From positions 1-64,000 of the forward strand of contig CAJNDT010000608.1 of the NCBI GenBank assembly GCA_905221615.1: DNA of 64,000 nucleotides. Direction: 5' to 3'. Positions within the stretch are counted from its first letter, which is position 1, and each line of letters opens with the position of its first letter. The notes under the pieces were generated by a model. The model had not been told where the DNA came from and made no database searches. It was given only the letters and a program-made list of their open reading frames with translations. This DNA comes from Symbiodinium sp. CCMP2592. Its lineage: Eukaryota; Sar; Dinophyceae; Suessiales; Symbiodiniaceae. Made by a program: the position numbers and the translations under genes. Shown here in pieces: positions 18,532 through 29,814 of the stretch.

Positions 18532-19989
18532 GGGTTCAAGATTCAGGGACAGACGCTGTTCCTACGGTTGATGGACAAAATCCTGCATTATCCAGTATAA
18601 GGAATCTACCATATAATTCCCGTAGTTTAGGGTCCTTAGGGTCATGCAGAATTTTGTCCATCAACAGTAGTACCAGCGGCAGTGCGCTCGTAAAAAAAAA
18701 TAGGTTATCACGTGTTCTATCTATTTGGCGCTGTTTTGCGGGCTTGGTTGATTTGGGTAGCGTTTTCCAATGCAAATCGCAAAGCTTCAAAGCCTGTCGG
18801 CTTGTCAGACCTAAAGTATCAAACCCTAAACCTTCAAAACCTTAAAGTAGGGCTCAACAAACCTGCACGAAATCGGCCCTTCCCAAGGTCTGTCGTGCTC
18901 ACGGTGTAAAGCAGGCTGGGGCCCCACGCTCGAAGCATGCTTGAGCGATTACGACGTGGGTTAAAGTGCAGGGTTCAAGATTCAGGGACAGACGCTGTTC
19001 CTACGGTTGATGGACAAAATCCTGCATTATCCAGTATAAGGAATCTACCATATAATTCCCATAGTTTAGGGTCCTTAGGGTCATGCAGAATTTTGTCCAT
19101 CAACAGTAGTACCAGCGGCAGTGCGCTCGTAAAAAAAAATAGGTTATCACGTGTTCTATCTATTTGGCGCTGTTTTGCGGGCTTGGTTGATTTGGGTAGC
19201 GTTTTCCAATGCAAATCGCAAAGCTTCAAAGCCTGTCGGCTTGTCAGACCTAAAGTATCAAACCCTAAACCTTCAAAACCTTAAAGTAGGGCTCAACAAA
19301 CCTGCACGAAATCGGCCCTTCCCAAGGTCTGTCGTGCTCACGGTGTAAAGCAGGCTGGGGCCCCACGCTCGAAGCATGCTTGAGCGATTACGACGTGGGT
19401 TAAAGTGCAGGGTTCAAGATTCAGGGACAGACGCTGTTCCTACGGTTGATGGACAAAATCCTGCATTATCCAGTATAAGGAATCTACCATATAATTCCCA
19501 TAGTTTAGGGTCCTTAGGGTCATGCAGAATTTTGTCCATCAACAGTAGTACCAGCGGCAGTGCGCTCGTAAAAAAAAATAGGTTATCACGTGTTCTATCT
19601 ATTTGGCGCTGTTTTGCGGGCTTGGTTGATTTGGGTAGCGTTTTCCAATGCAAATCGCAAAGCTTCAAAGCCTGTCGGCTTGTCAGACCTAAAGTATCAA
19701 ACCCTAAACCTTCAAAACCTTAAAGTAGGGCTCAACAAACCTGCACGAAATCGGCCCTTCCCAAGGTCTGTCGTGCTCACGGTGTAAAGCAGGCTGGGGC
19801 CCCACGCTCGAAGCATGCTTGAGCGATTACGACGTGGGTTAAAGTGCAGGGTTCAAGATTCAGGGACAGACGCTGTTCCTACGGTTGATGGACAAAATCC
19901 TGCATTATCCAGTATAAGGAATCTACCATATAATTCCCATAGTTTAGGGTCCTTAGGGTCATGCAGGATTTTGTCCATCAACAGTAGTA
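18532..19989. repeat. 439-bp satellite array at the unit 2/unit 3 junction
   Basis: Truncated copy (18532-18946), full copies 18947-19385 and 19386-19824, and truncated copy 19825-19989. The copy number and breakpoints equal those of the unit 1/2 junction, so the satellite was amplified before, not after, the 9.7-kb unit was multiplied. Confidence 0.9.
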
Positions 19990-20934
19990 CCCTCCCCTTG
20001 CCCCACCGCAACAAAGATGTACTTCGCGGGCGTGCTTCCGCAATTCGCAAGTATCAAAGATTCAGACCTTGCCTCTGTTGCTCTTAAGCTTTGTTTCGGC
20101 ATCATTGTTTGAGGGGGTGAGGGGGAGGGTGGTTCCTCCTGTGGATCGTTTGGAGCAGACTGCACCACTAGGCTTTAGGGTGTAGCACCACGGTCTTGCA
20201 CCTGGGTCCTGGGGACAGCTGGTGGAGTCCGCAGTCTGCCATGGGCCTTTGGCAGCTTGGAGACTTGAAGTAGGTGTGAGCTGAAAGGTCATGCACCTGG
20301 GCCTTGCTGGCAGCTGGTGGTGACCACAGTCTGCCATGGGCCTCTGGCAGCTTGGAGACTGTAGTAGGTTTGTAGGTTCTCGAGCTGTCATGGCAAGTGC
20401 AAGCTGAGTTTTCACTGGCCATTGGCCGCGAAGCTCGTTCGCTCCGGAAGGGGAGGGTGGTTTCTTTTGTCAGGAGCAAAGGCGTGATGGAGCTTGTTCT
20501 CAACCCAAACAGTATGTTGACACTTGGGGGTTCTTGCGTTGGGCGTCGAGAGAGTGGACGCAGTCGGACTTGTCATTCGGGCATTATTGGTTAGAATAGC
20601 AGTTTTCGGAAATATTATGCTGTTTTCCATACCTTTTCCACTAGTTGAACCGATTTGGAGAAGAAGAACGGTATTGGCAGTTCCCGCAACGCGCACGCGC
20701 GCGCACGCGTGTAGAAACGGTGGTTGCGTGGCACGTGGCTCCCTCTGTCTGATGCATGTGTGTCTGTCCTCCTGCCAAAGGTGCTCAAATGCTTATGTTC
20801 GCAGTTGGAAAGAACGTGTACTGGTTCGACTGTTTAGCGATGTGTTACGGGTGCTGTTTCCTTGAACTTGCGGCAGCGTGCGGAAAGTTCTTGTTTGGGC
20901 TGCGGCGGCCCCAAAACAGTATGTCTGTGGTGCC

Positions 20935-21843
20935 ATGGCGGATGATTCGAATGCAGTTCTGCCAGTAGAGCCCGAGGGCCCTCCGCAGGCCGCTAACAGC
21001 TCTGCGTCTTCGCCCTCTTCTTCGTCGGGCAGTTCAGACAGTAGCTCTGAAGCAGACAGCTTGTCGTCGTCAGTTGAAGAAGAGCCCACTGCCTTTGAGC
21101 AACTGTACGACTCGGACGCCGAGTCGTCCGAGGATGAAGCTGTCGATCGCTTTGGAGATTTGAGCACAGCAAAGGATGATCATAGCTATCGGGGGCACAC
21201 GGTCCATTTTTGGACCATTCCGTTTTCCAACGTGGAAGGGCGGACAACACCGGCAAACACGACGAAGGTACAGATAATGCGCGTTTTCCGCAAGATTTAT
21301 GGGGCCGCATTGGCTTTCTACGCCGTGTTTCGCGAGCTCCATGCAGCCTCGGCCAAGAGTTGGGAGCGGCAGCCACATTATCACTTGGTGTTGAAGTTGA
21401 ACCGGCGGGTCCGCTGGAAGCAGCTTGCACGCAAGTTGCGTGCTGAGGGGATTTTTGGGCATCTGTCTATTCCCAAGCGCAATGCCGACGTATGGCGTGT
21501 TCTGGCATATTGCTATGTGCCAAGTGCCAGAAAAGGTCTGACAGAGCTGGATGACGACCCGCTTTTCAGCAGCAAGTTTCCCACGGCAGAGATGGAAAAG
21601 AAATTCCGAGGCAAACTGCAGCGAGCAGCTTTGCGCCCGTCGGAGTTCTTTGAGGTCGTGCGACAGCATCCAGAGCTTCAGACGTTCAATGACTTGGTAG
21701 GCTGGGCTCAGCTACAGCGTTCGCAAGGCGTGAAGTTATACCAGGACTTTATGGCAAGACAAGGTGCTCGTATGGCGCCCTTATTTGCATCGTGGAAGGA
21801 ACTGCTGGCGATGCTTGCGTCTAGAATAGCGCAGAAGTCATGA
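20935..21843 (+). CDS. Rep-like HUH replication initiator (unit 3)
   Basis: 302 residues, matching the unit 2 copy including Tyr at residue 192. The noncoding leader 19990-20934 repeats the duplication and the alternating CG/CA tract (20689-20713). Confidence 0.62.
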   Translation: MADDSNAVLPVEPEGPPQAANSSASSPSSSSGSSDSSSEADSLSSSVEEEPTAFEQLYDSDAESSEDEAVDRFGDLSTAKDDHSYRGHTVHFWTIPFSNVEGRTTPANTTKVQIMRVFRKIYGAALAFYAVFRELHAASAKSWERQPHYHLVLKLNRRVRWKQLARKLRAEGIFGHLSIPKRNADVWRVLAYCYVPSARKGLTELDDDPLFSSKFPTAEMEKKFRGKLQRAALRPSEFFEVVRQHPELQTFNDLVGWAQLQRSQGVKLYQDFMARQGARMAPLFASWKELLAMLASRIAQKS

Positions 21844-21924
21844 GTCGTATGCTAGGGTTGCTAGGGCTGCAAGGTTCCTTGTGCTTCTTTAGTCTTGAAA
21901 CTAAGGAAGCCACAAACTGGGGAG

Positions 21925-23064
21925 ATGCAGCGGCAAGAGCGGCTTCGCATATGGGACTCTGCCCGACAGCAGCCATGCATCTGCACATCGCCAAATCGCC
22001 TCTCTGAGGCACTTTCACGACTGCTTGACTTTCACGAGAAGGATTCTCGACGTTTTGGCTTCATGATCAAGCGCCTCGTAAGACTTGGCACCAGCGCGAA
22101 GAACACATCGATCTTGCTTTGGGGCGAAAGCAACGCAGGGAAGACGGGGCTGAGCAGGCCGCTCATCCATCTCTATGGTGAGCGCGCATGGCTCCGTCCT
22201 AATCGTGGCGACACCTTCTGCTTGCAAGGCCTCGAAAAGCATTTGGTGGCTGTGTGGCAGGACTGGCGGCTGGAGAGTACGCCCGTGGCATGGGATACCC
22301 TTCTTCTGTGCCTTGAGGGAGAGTCCGTAACAGCAGCAGTCAAAGGCGGATCAGCTATCATCGTGCACAACCCGCCTCCATTTGTCATCACTTGCCAATC
22401 TCGGGTTTTGCCACGCAGCCGACAGGGAGCTGTGGACGAACAAGAACGCGCTGCTTTCAACAACAGATTTGGGTTGAGATGGCATCTGCGTTCCAGTATG
22501 CCGAGGAGCATGCGGGATCCGGAGTTGAAGCTTTGCTATGCCTGCATTGGTTGCTACACGCGGTGGGTTGACCAGCAGTGTGAGGAGTATGTCCAAGCGT
22601 TTCCTGAGTGCGAGGCCGAGATCTTGCAGCTGGAGCGCGGACTTGCAGCAGTACATGCTTCTTTAGGTGCCGAGGAACCCCAAGCGAGGCAGAAGCGACG
22701 CCGAGTACAAAGGCCTGGAGACCATTTTGCACAGACAGCAACAAGCATGTCGGCGGGCTTCGCATCGAGCTCTTCTACGGTGCCGCCGGTTGGACCTGTG
22801 CATGTGGAGCAAGCAGAGCCGCAGCCTTTCACTCCGGACGGTCCGCCACCGGTTGGAGCACCCGTGCACGTGGAGCAAGCCGAGCCGCAGCCCTTTACTC
22901 CGCACGGTCCGCCACCAGCAAGTCCAACAACGCCACATGCCTTCACGCCGGAGCGTTGCTTGCAAGCCACGTCGCCGCCCCCGAAAGCCAGCAGTCCTGC
23001 CTTTGCCGTCACCCGTGCGCGCACGAAGCATGGTTGGTTGGACGTCACACCGCTGAAGCGTTGA
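21925..23064 (+). CDS. SF3 helicase ORF (unit 3)
   Basis: 379 residues, matching the unit 2 copy including Arg255. All SF3-like motifs are intact. Confidence 0.65.
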   Translation: MQRQERLRIWDSARQQPCICTSPNRLSEALSRLLDFHEKDSRRFGFMIKRLVRLGTSAKNTSILLWGESNAGKTGLSRPLIHLYGERAWLRPNRGDTFCLQGLEKHLVAVWQDWRLESTPVAWDTLLLCLEGESVTAAVKGGSAIIVHNPPPFVITCQSRVLPRSRQGAVDEQERAAFNNRFGLRWHLRSSMPRSMRDPELKLCYACIGCYTRWVDQQCEEYVQAFPECEAEILQLERGLAAVHASLGAEEPQARQKRRRVQRPGDHFAQTATSMSAGFASSSSTVPPVGPVHVEQAEPQPFTPDGPPPVGAPVHVEQAEPQPFTPHGPPPASPTTPHAFTPERCLQATSPPPKASSPAFAVTRARTKHGWLDVTPLKR

Positions 23065-24491
23065 GCATAAAAGCACGAAAACCCAATTTTTTCCTCCAAA
23101 AAACCGTTCCTCTAAATAAGGCCGCGGTTTGCGATGTTTCACGACCTTCTACTTGTGTTGCTCCCGTCAGGTTTTGTTGACATGCCCGCGCCCAATGCAA
23201 GCCGGATTCCTCAGAGTGTATCAGTGTCAGCTTAATGTTTCTGCTGGTCGGCAATGTAAACAGAAGCAGTGTTGCACGCAAGAACTTGTCAGGTGCTTCT
23301 GTCAGTGCGGGAAGTGCGCAGTACTTGCAAGTCTTAGCAAGTTGCAAGTGTTGCGCCTGTGAGGTTGTGGATGACATGCCCCACGCGGAGCGCGAAATGC
23401 GGGATGCCTCAGAGCTGCAGGGTCTCAGGGTTTCCGGTTTTGAGATTGTTAAGCGTGGGTCCAGGTCTGCGAGGCTGCGCTGTCAGAAAAATTTGCTTGT
23501 TGTAGCTGGCACTAGATGCTTGCTTTCCGCCGGGACGGGGTTTAGGAGGATTTGCAAGGGAGGGTTTAGGGGACGATCTGCAGCGAGGAAGTTGAGGGAG
23601 GGATCTGCGAGGGAGGGTTTAGGGTAGCATCTGCAGCGAGGGAGTTGAGGGAGAGGTCTGCAAGGGAGGGTTTAGGGCAGGATCTGCAAGGGGGTCTGCG
23701 AAGAAATTGCAAGGTGGGTTTAGGGAGGGATCTACAAGAGGGTTTAGGGGAGGATCTGCAGGGGAGGGCCTGCAAGGTGGGTTTAGGGAAGGATTTGCAA
23801 ACGAGGGCTTAGGACAGGGTTGAAGGAGGGGTCTGCAGGGGTGGGTTTAGGGAAGCCATTGCGAAAACGGACGAGAGCAAGCGAGCAAACTTCTGGTGCT
23901 AATCTAAAGTAATTGGTAATCAGAGTTCGTCTTGGTTTTTGAAGTTTGCTCAATTGCTCGCCGCATCTGGCCAAAGGCAAAAGCCTGCAGGGGTCAGAAC
24001 AGCGAGCGTTGTGCTGTAGAGCCTCTCTGCCTGGCCCGAACAGGAGTGTAGGTGGGCCTCTAAACCCCTAATCCCGCTTGGAAGCGTGTAGAAGCTTTTT
24101 CTGCCCCGAAAGCCCTAAGAACGCCAGGTTGCATTGCGACAGGTGCGTAAGACCCACCTTTCTGCCTGTTCGGTTCGTCCGGCAAGGTGCGGGGGCCTGC
24201 CTTTTTACGTGGGTGCCTACGGCGCCCTCTCCACACAATGTGCGGCGCCTCCAGAGCGTTTAGGGCTGAGGAAACAGATTCTTTCTCGGTTAGCTCACTT
24301 GTCCTGCGTGGGTCGGCTTGGGGTGTAGGTAGGCCTCCAGCCAGGTACCGTAGCACCCATGCAATCTCGAGGCAAGGGCTGTGCTCTCAGTGCAATTGCA
24401 GCATGTGGTCTTTGTTGAGCGAATGTTTGTACCCGCAGCCGTTTTGGTGCGCTGTGAACGAGTAAGGAGGGCGCGAGACCGACCTGAGACC
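23065..24491. other. Noncoding spacer with telomere-like G-rich block (unit 3)
   Basis: Equivalent to 3680-5104, with the GGGTTTAGGG minisatellite at 23537-23858. No gene is seen. Confidence 0.6.
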
Positions 24492-24659
24492 ATGGCGAGC
24501 CATGGTGCCGAGGCAAGCAACGAGGGCGCCGCTCCAGCTCCAGCTCCAGCTGCTCCGGCTCCGGCTCCAGCTAACCCTCCACCACAGGACTGGGGACCAC
24601 TTGAGGGGGGCCTGAGACAGGCCAACTTCGTGCTACAGGCGTATGACCCCCCAGAGTAG
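24492..24659 (+). pseudogene. Truncated first transposase exon at the array edge (unit 3)
   Basis: The ATG and Ala/Pro-rich segment match units 1 and 2 up to Pro-Pro-Glu. The array then ends and a TAG from the flanking sequence closes the frame. Confidence 0.6.
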
Positions 24660-26120
24660 GCAACTACCGCACGGAGATTCCAGCCTCCAGAGGTTGTCAC
24701 TGCACGAAGACGCCACAAGACATATTGAAGTCCGAATCACATGCAAGTTCTGTTGACTTGATAGGCCCTCTGCAGATTGCCATTGTGGGCCGCGTGATAG
24801 AGAGCTTCGAGAATGGACTTCTTCCAGCCAGACGCAGAGAGTTCGAACTGCGCATGTTTGCGCATCCTGCTTCGATCGTGGCACCTTTCTGCTTTTCCCG
24901 CTGGCAGATGTTCCGCTGGGGCTACGTGCTCAGCCGTTGCTGGCGATCCAGGCTGCAGGCCAACTCCAGCGGTTGGGGCGCAATCCCTAAAGCGGCCACT
25001 GCAAGAAAATGCAAACAAAACAAGCAACACGAAATAATGATACTCGCCGACAAGGCAATAGAAAGGCCGTTTGCCGTGGGCCTGCTCTCAAGGGCGGTCC
25101 GGGTGCCTTTGAACCCAGGATGCAGAACAGGGCAACGTATTGCTTTCAGCAAGAAGCTGGGGGCCATATCGGTCGCTGAAAATACTTCATGGTGCAGAAC
25201 CGCACCAGCGCAACGGAGAAGAAGGACGGCTACACGACACGTGTCACGCCCGTTGCCAGAGCTAGAAAGAGCTGGCCACGAGCCGTAAATCGCTCAGCTG
25301 CATTCCCAGGCCAGCCCCGTACTCGAGCAGCAATGCCACAAGCGGGGCACTGCGTAGCGCCGCAGCCACATGTGAAGGGGAGGTTCTCCAGGTCGCCCGT
25401 GGTGTGGATAGTGGCACAGTCAGGCGGGCGCGAGAGCTCAAGGCCTGAGCATTGGGCGAGACTCCTCAAGCAAGCAGCAGAGTTGCAAGAGCACCGCCAA
25501 GCTGTCGGCTGATGGTACAATAGATAGGGAAGCGAAATTCGTCCCAGCGTGGGGTACTGCATTTCCAACAGAGGAGTGCAGTTCCAGGGTGTGCATCGCC
25601 GTGGCGTGTGAAAGATGCTCCTTTGAGTTGTGCCCTTGAGTAAGTGACATGTCCTTTTGCATGAGAAAGGGTTTCATCTTTTGCCTTGAACTGTTCTTTG
25701 GAAGCTTGAACAAGCATTTGCATGGCGAACACATGTTTTGGCATGTTTGCTTGAAGACCGTGATGAGCGCTTCTTACAGCACTAGAGATGCCTTTTTGGG
25801 CATCCTTGAAGAAGTGCGTGTTGCTCTGACTGCACCTGTCGCTGTTTCCGCCGACCCTGGCTTCGCTCGTGCCGGTAGGGACACCCAGGACAGAGTGGCT
25901 GTGCAGTGCTGTTTGAGTGAGTACAGAAGTCCTGAGAAGCATTAGAACGGTTGCATGTCATTCCTCCTTTGTTTAGCAAAGTTAAGACGGAATTTGCTGC
26001 GCGAGACTCCGCAAGAGACCTTGCTGAACACTTCGGTGTTTGGCTCAAGCGTGGAGTGAAAAGAGACTTGCTCTGCGTTTTTCACATGGCAGCGGAGCGC
26101 TGAGTGCGTTCCTAGAAGCC
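24660..26120. other. Flanking sequence right of the array; no gene recognised
   Basis: About 1.46 kb unrelated to the array. Short open frames exist on both strands, but none has recognisable motifs or convincing composition. It contains GAAAGATGCTCCT at 25610-25622, a 13-mer also found at 50072, 50514 and 58474. Confidence 0.5.
26039..26049 (+). other. Possible relict of the dinoflagellate spliced leader 3' end
   Basis: TTTGGCTCAAG equals the last 11 nt of the published 22-nt dinoflagellate spliced leader (from memory of the consensus). It lies 71 nt before the ATG of the gag-like fragment at 26121, where a retroposed trans-spliced mRNA would carry it. Eleven bases is short evidence. Confidence 0.3.
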
Positions 26121-26470
26121 ATGGCAGACGTTCCTGTGCCGGAGACCACTGCAGAAGAGGAGTTCGAGCTCTTTGGTCCAGGACCAGCTGCGGCAAGCGC
26201 CTGAAGCGGCTTGCTCAGCAGGAAGCGAATCCTGTTCAGAGTCCGAAGGCTGCCGGTCCGAGCGGCAGCTCGGGAACTGCAGTCTTTACTGCTGAGGCGA
26301 TGCCTGGATTCATGATGGAAATGCTTCGTCAGCAGAGAGAGATGATGGCAATGAACCAGCAGCTCGTTGCGACGATGCTCCGGAGAATGGATCTGGAGGA
26401 AGAAAGAAGGAACAAAGCTGAAGAGAAGGTTCTGGAGGCAGCTGAAGTGTGTGAACCCGCTGAAACCTTA
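26121..26470 (+). pseudogene. Displaced N-terminus of a copia-type gag, frameshifted
   Basis: The ATG at 26121 (AGCCATGG context) opens 27 codons, acidic and Pro-rich, to a TGA at 26202. The coding character continues in another frame from about 26201 to 26470: Lys/Gln-rich, then MPGFMMEMLRQQREMMAMN and a long Glu/Arg/Lys helix. This Met/Gln-rich coiled-coil style is typical of gag N-termini. The remaining gag begins about 3.4 kb downstream, so this is read as the separated 5' part of the same copia element. The assignment is by composition and order only. Confidence 0.4.
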
Positions 26471-27590
26471 AGTTCAAGGACTTCGGTTGTTTTTGCTTCA
26501 ACAAGAATACAAATTCAAAGTCTGAGCTGTTGGCAGCTGTTGGGGCCTTGGACAGCAACAAAATGCCTCTGTTGAGCTGCCCGAGTTGCATCATGAATAT
26601 TTTGACATTGTATTTCTGCAAAATGCGGCTGTGTTCGATGAGTTTCGAATTTGGGAACTCGGGATGAGGTCCTGGATCTTGAAATCAAGAATCGCAACAG
26701 CGGTCTTGCTGCAGCCAGCGGCGTGTGCTTGAACTGTGCTTGCTTGTAGAACTCGATCCGCTGATCACCGTTAATGGGATTCTCCTTTGCATTTTCTGCC
26801 GTGCCGCTGTCTTGTAATTATGACTTGTGAGAGTTTGATCGCCGGGCATGCGGGTTTCAAATGTGGAGGCGTTTTGAATTGATTTGAGGATGATCGAATC
26901 GAGTCCAAGCTATACAATGCAAGTCTGAGTCTGAGACTCTGAGTCTCTGAGACTGGATTGAGTCTGACTCGGCCCGCAACTGGGCCCGACCGCCCTGGTC
27001 CCTGGTGCTTGTAATTGTTCGGGTCGTGAGTTGAGCGCCCTGGCCCTTGTGTTTGAAATGACCGCTGTATACTGGCAGTGGATGGCTTTCTGACAGCTGG
27101 CTGGCTGTTAGAGGACGGGCTGGCGTTAGAGTTTGGCATTCATTTTCTTTCGAACTCGTGCACACATGGGCAAATCGGCCAGCTCGGCAGCCTGCAGGCG
27201 CGAAGAGTATTACATGTTGTGATTCTGTGATTAGCACAGGCACAGGTGCTAACTATTTACTATGCCTTTTTGGTTGTTGATTCTATTGTATCCGTCTGAT
27301 TTCAGAAGGGATTCCCGGATTCCCGTGTGGTTACAGTTTTGGAGATTTAAGGTCACATGCACACACGCACGCCATTTCAGTACGAGTCGAATTTATCTTT
27401 GCACACTGTGCATTTTTTGTCATCAAAGTCAATGCCGCGCCTGTTGCATGCGGCTCGTTGTCTCCCAAATAATGGCGTACCAAACCTTGGTTGCATGCTG
27501 GCGAAAACAGTTTCAACTACAGCAGCGGTCCAATAGTTTCAATGATTAGATAAGCTGATAGTCTGATAGGCTGCCGCGTGGCTGCTAGGC
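26471..27590. other. Noncoding stretch inside the interrupted gag region
   Basis: No gene is recognised. It is T/G-rich compared with neighbours, with a direct repeat of GAGTCTGAGACTCTG-like words around 26925-26965. It could be an intron or an insertion splitting gag. Confidence 0.4.
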
Positions 27591-28118
27591 ATGGCAATGG
27601 TAAGGGCTTTTCAGAGCTGCTTGGTGGCAGAGGGCTGTGAAGATCTGACGCGACGGATCGAAACTGACTTTAGAGAGGTTTGCTCGTTGAAGTACCAATG
27701 GCAGCCTCTGACAGAAGCAGCGAATGCAAGGATGTCAAGCATCTTTCAGGATCTCGCAAGGACGGAGGATGCTGACAGTGGCCCAGGTGATCCGAACCGT
27801 GGTCGGAGGCGTGGAGGGCGGCAGCGCCCAGTGAATCTTTCAGGATTGATGCCAGGAGTGCCCATGCGCTGTCTGGTGTGGGAGCTGTACACGTACTTTG
27901 ACAGTCAGGATGGTCCAGAGAATCTGGGTCACCCCGCAGTTTTGGTCATGACGCATTCGCAGCAGCGACTCAGCATGTTGATCCGTCCGGTCAGCCTCCT
28001 GACTACTTTTGCCTGGAGCGCTCATGGAAGCTCTAGCCTGCTGGATGACGGCCTCATCGTGGATTTGAGGCACGGCGTGGGAGCCGGTCATTTAAAGTTG
28101 CGTCCTGAAGGTCTGTGA
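27591..28118 (+). CDS. Hypothetical 175-codon ORF
   Basis: The ATG at 27591 opens 175 codons. The first 60 residues are mixed and plausible as protein (helical, Glu/Arg/Leu), followed by a Gly/Arg-rich linker near residues 64-82. No motif is recognised. It lies inside the segment that separates the two gag parts, so it may be a fragment of an inserted gene or spurious. Confidence 0.25.
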   Translation: MAMVRAFQSCLVAEGCEDLTRRIETDFREVCSLKYQWQPLTEAANARMSSIFQDLARTEDADSGPGDPNRGRRRGGRQRPVNLSGLMPGVPMRCLVWELYTYFDSQDGPENLGHPAVLVMTHSQQRLSMLIRPVSLLTTFAWSAHGSSSLLDDGLIVDLRHGVGAGHLKLRPEGL

Positions 28119-29814
28119 GCCTTGTCCTGTCCTGACCTGCGAGGCTTGGGAGGTTTCCGAGCTGGCACTCACTTCATGACCATGATGTTCCCAGGCGGTG
28201 TACGGGGTAGTGGTTAATGGGGTCATGGGGTGTGTCGCGGTCTGCGTCGGGACTTTAGACCAAAAGTTTGGGTGCATGACCTTGAGGCCACAGGTCACGA
28301 TCAACAAGTTTTGCAAGATGCGCTTTGTGTGGGACAAAGTCTTTGCAACGATCAGGCCAGGACCACTGTTTGCATGGGTGGAATTTGGCATGTGGGTGTG
28401 GGTCTGTGGAGGCTGAGGTTGTCTGACTCATTGCTGCAAGTTGGTTTCAGGACATGCTATGATGGCATCTTCAATGAGATAGAGTTTGAAACTTTCAAGT
28501 TGCTTGGCCTACCAAAAGCCTGCTTGTCGACTTGTCGCCGAACTTGCTGCCCTTGCTACTTGCGTTCTGAGTTCAACGGCTGTATATGTTTCTATTTCTA
28601 GGTCCTAGAGGTCCTAGGTCGACAGCCAGAAAGCGCCAGCACCGGCACCGATTCTAAGTGGATGACTCAGTGGACTAATGCGGGCCACCCGGATTTCTGC
28701 ATGTCCTTTGACAATTTGGCGTCATCATTGAATCATTGAATCGTTGGGGGCCAAGTGAGATGTGTGCGAGACCTGTGATGCCTGTGACTCTGATTTGAGT
28801 GACCTGGTGCTTATTTGGCAGTTTCAGACACTTTAGTTTAGGCCTCATGTGGGCAGTGGTGGGGTTGAGTTGGTTTGACTTTGACGGTAGACAGTTAGTC
28901 AGGGGGTGTCCCTTCCGATTCCGATTTGAAAGCTCAGCGTTGAGGAGCTTAGGGCCCAAATGCCGAAATCCGAAAGGGTGCTGCAGACTGCCCCAAAAAG
29001 AGAGCATAAATAAATATGCGGACCTGGGACAATGGGATATGTCTGAAAGCTAAGGCTTGTGATGCATGGCCACCTCGTGCGCAAGGAGACGCAGATTCTG
29101 GACTTGACCCTGGATTCATTTCTTCAGAGGATCTCCGACCAGGACAAATTGTGTTTGAATCAGCTTTCTTGACTTCTTGTGCTATTGTTGGCTAGCTCAG
29201 CGAGAGTCATGTTTGGAGCTCTGTGCATGTACTTGACTTCTCTCGATCTTGTGTGTTGCCGATGTTATGAATTCGTGAGTTACGTGAGTTTGTGCATGGC
29301 TTGGGCACCCTCCCAGCTTCCCAGGCCCAGGCCCTCCGACTGACTCAGCCCGGCCCGACCCTGCAGTGACAGGAAGCGGAAGCTGATTATTCCGACGATT
29401 TTGGTGATGGCGACGGCGGCGACGATGAGCATCATGATCATGATCATGGCCGGCGGGCAAGGCCACGAAGCTCAAAGCTCAACTTGAGACAGTAGCCCTT
29501 GCTCTCGGAGTCTGGGACTTTGGGGGTCGTCGCGTTCGATTGTTGGCTAGGGCCACAGATGATGGGCTGACGGGTTTGTTACGTCCACCTAGTTGGCTCA
29601 TGTTCACTGAGCAGCAGAGCAGCACCCCAGGCGTCGCATTGGTGCCTGACAGCTGACTGACTGGCGGATGGAGGACTGGAAGTTGTGCTGTGCGAGTGCA
29701 ATCTACTAGAGTGAGTGTAGGGCTCCCAAATTGTGGATGGACCCCTGGACCCTGGGCATTGGGCCGTGGGCACTCAATATAATTTGTTTCACCTAGAGTC
29801 GTAGAGCCTAGAGT
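28119..29814. other. Noncoding stretch; no gene recognised
   Basis: Several short open frames exist but none looks like protein. A CATGATCATGATCATG-type dyad repeat is near 29432. Stop codons are frequent in all frames. Confidence 0.45.

Larger units (their letters stand above)
10147..19824 (+). mobile_element. Array unit 2 (9678 bp): most intact copy of the composite element
   Basis: This is the second complete copy, in direct orientation and directly abutting unit 1 through shared 439-bp satellite repeats. All ORFs found in unit 1 are present. The putative catalytic tyrosine of Rep is retained, and the helix-turn-helix part of the transposase is a single open frame, unlike in unit 1. This makes it the best reference copy in the window. 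Confidence 0.88.
19825..24657 (+). mobile_element. Array unit 3, truncated inside the first transposase exon
   Basis: This third direct copy follows unit 2 with a 9678-bp offset and matches it closely through Rep, the helicase, the G-rich block and the first transposase exon. Similarity stops at about 24657, just after the codons for Tyr-Asp-Pro-Pro-Glu, and unrelated sequence follows. The rest of the transposase, the coiled-coil exon and the satellite are missing. The breakpoint is the right edge of the array. Confidence 0.88.

Noticed and set aside
1-24657. Plain assembly duplication as the explanation for the array
   Set aside because: Units differ by private indels and substitutions (28 bp, 10 bp, codon 192) and unit 3 ends at a different point, so they are not exact copies; long reads would still be the proper test.
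24725-25288. 187-codon frame just right of the array
   Set aside because: No ATG at its start, no motif and unconvincing composition; competing frames overlap on both strands.
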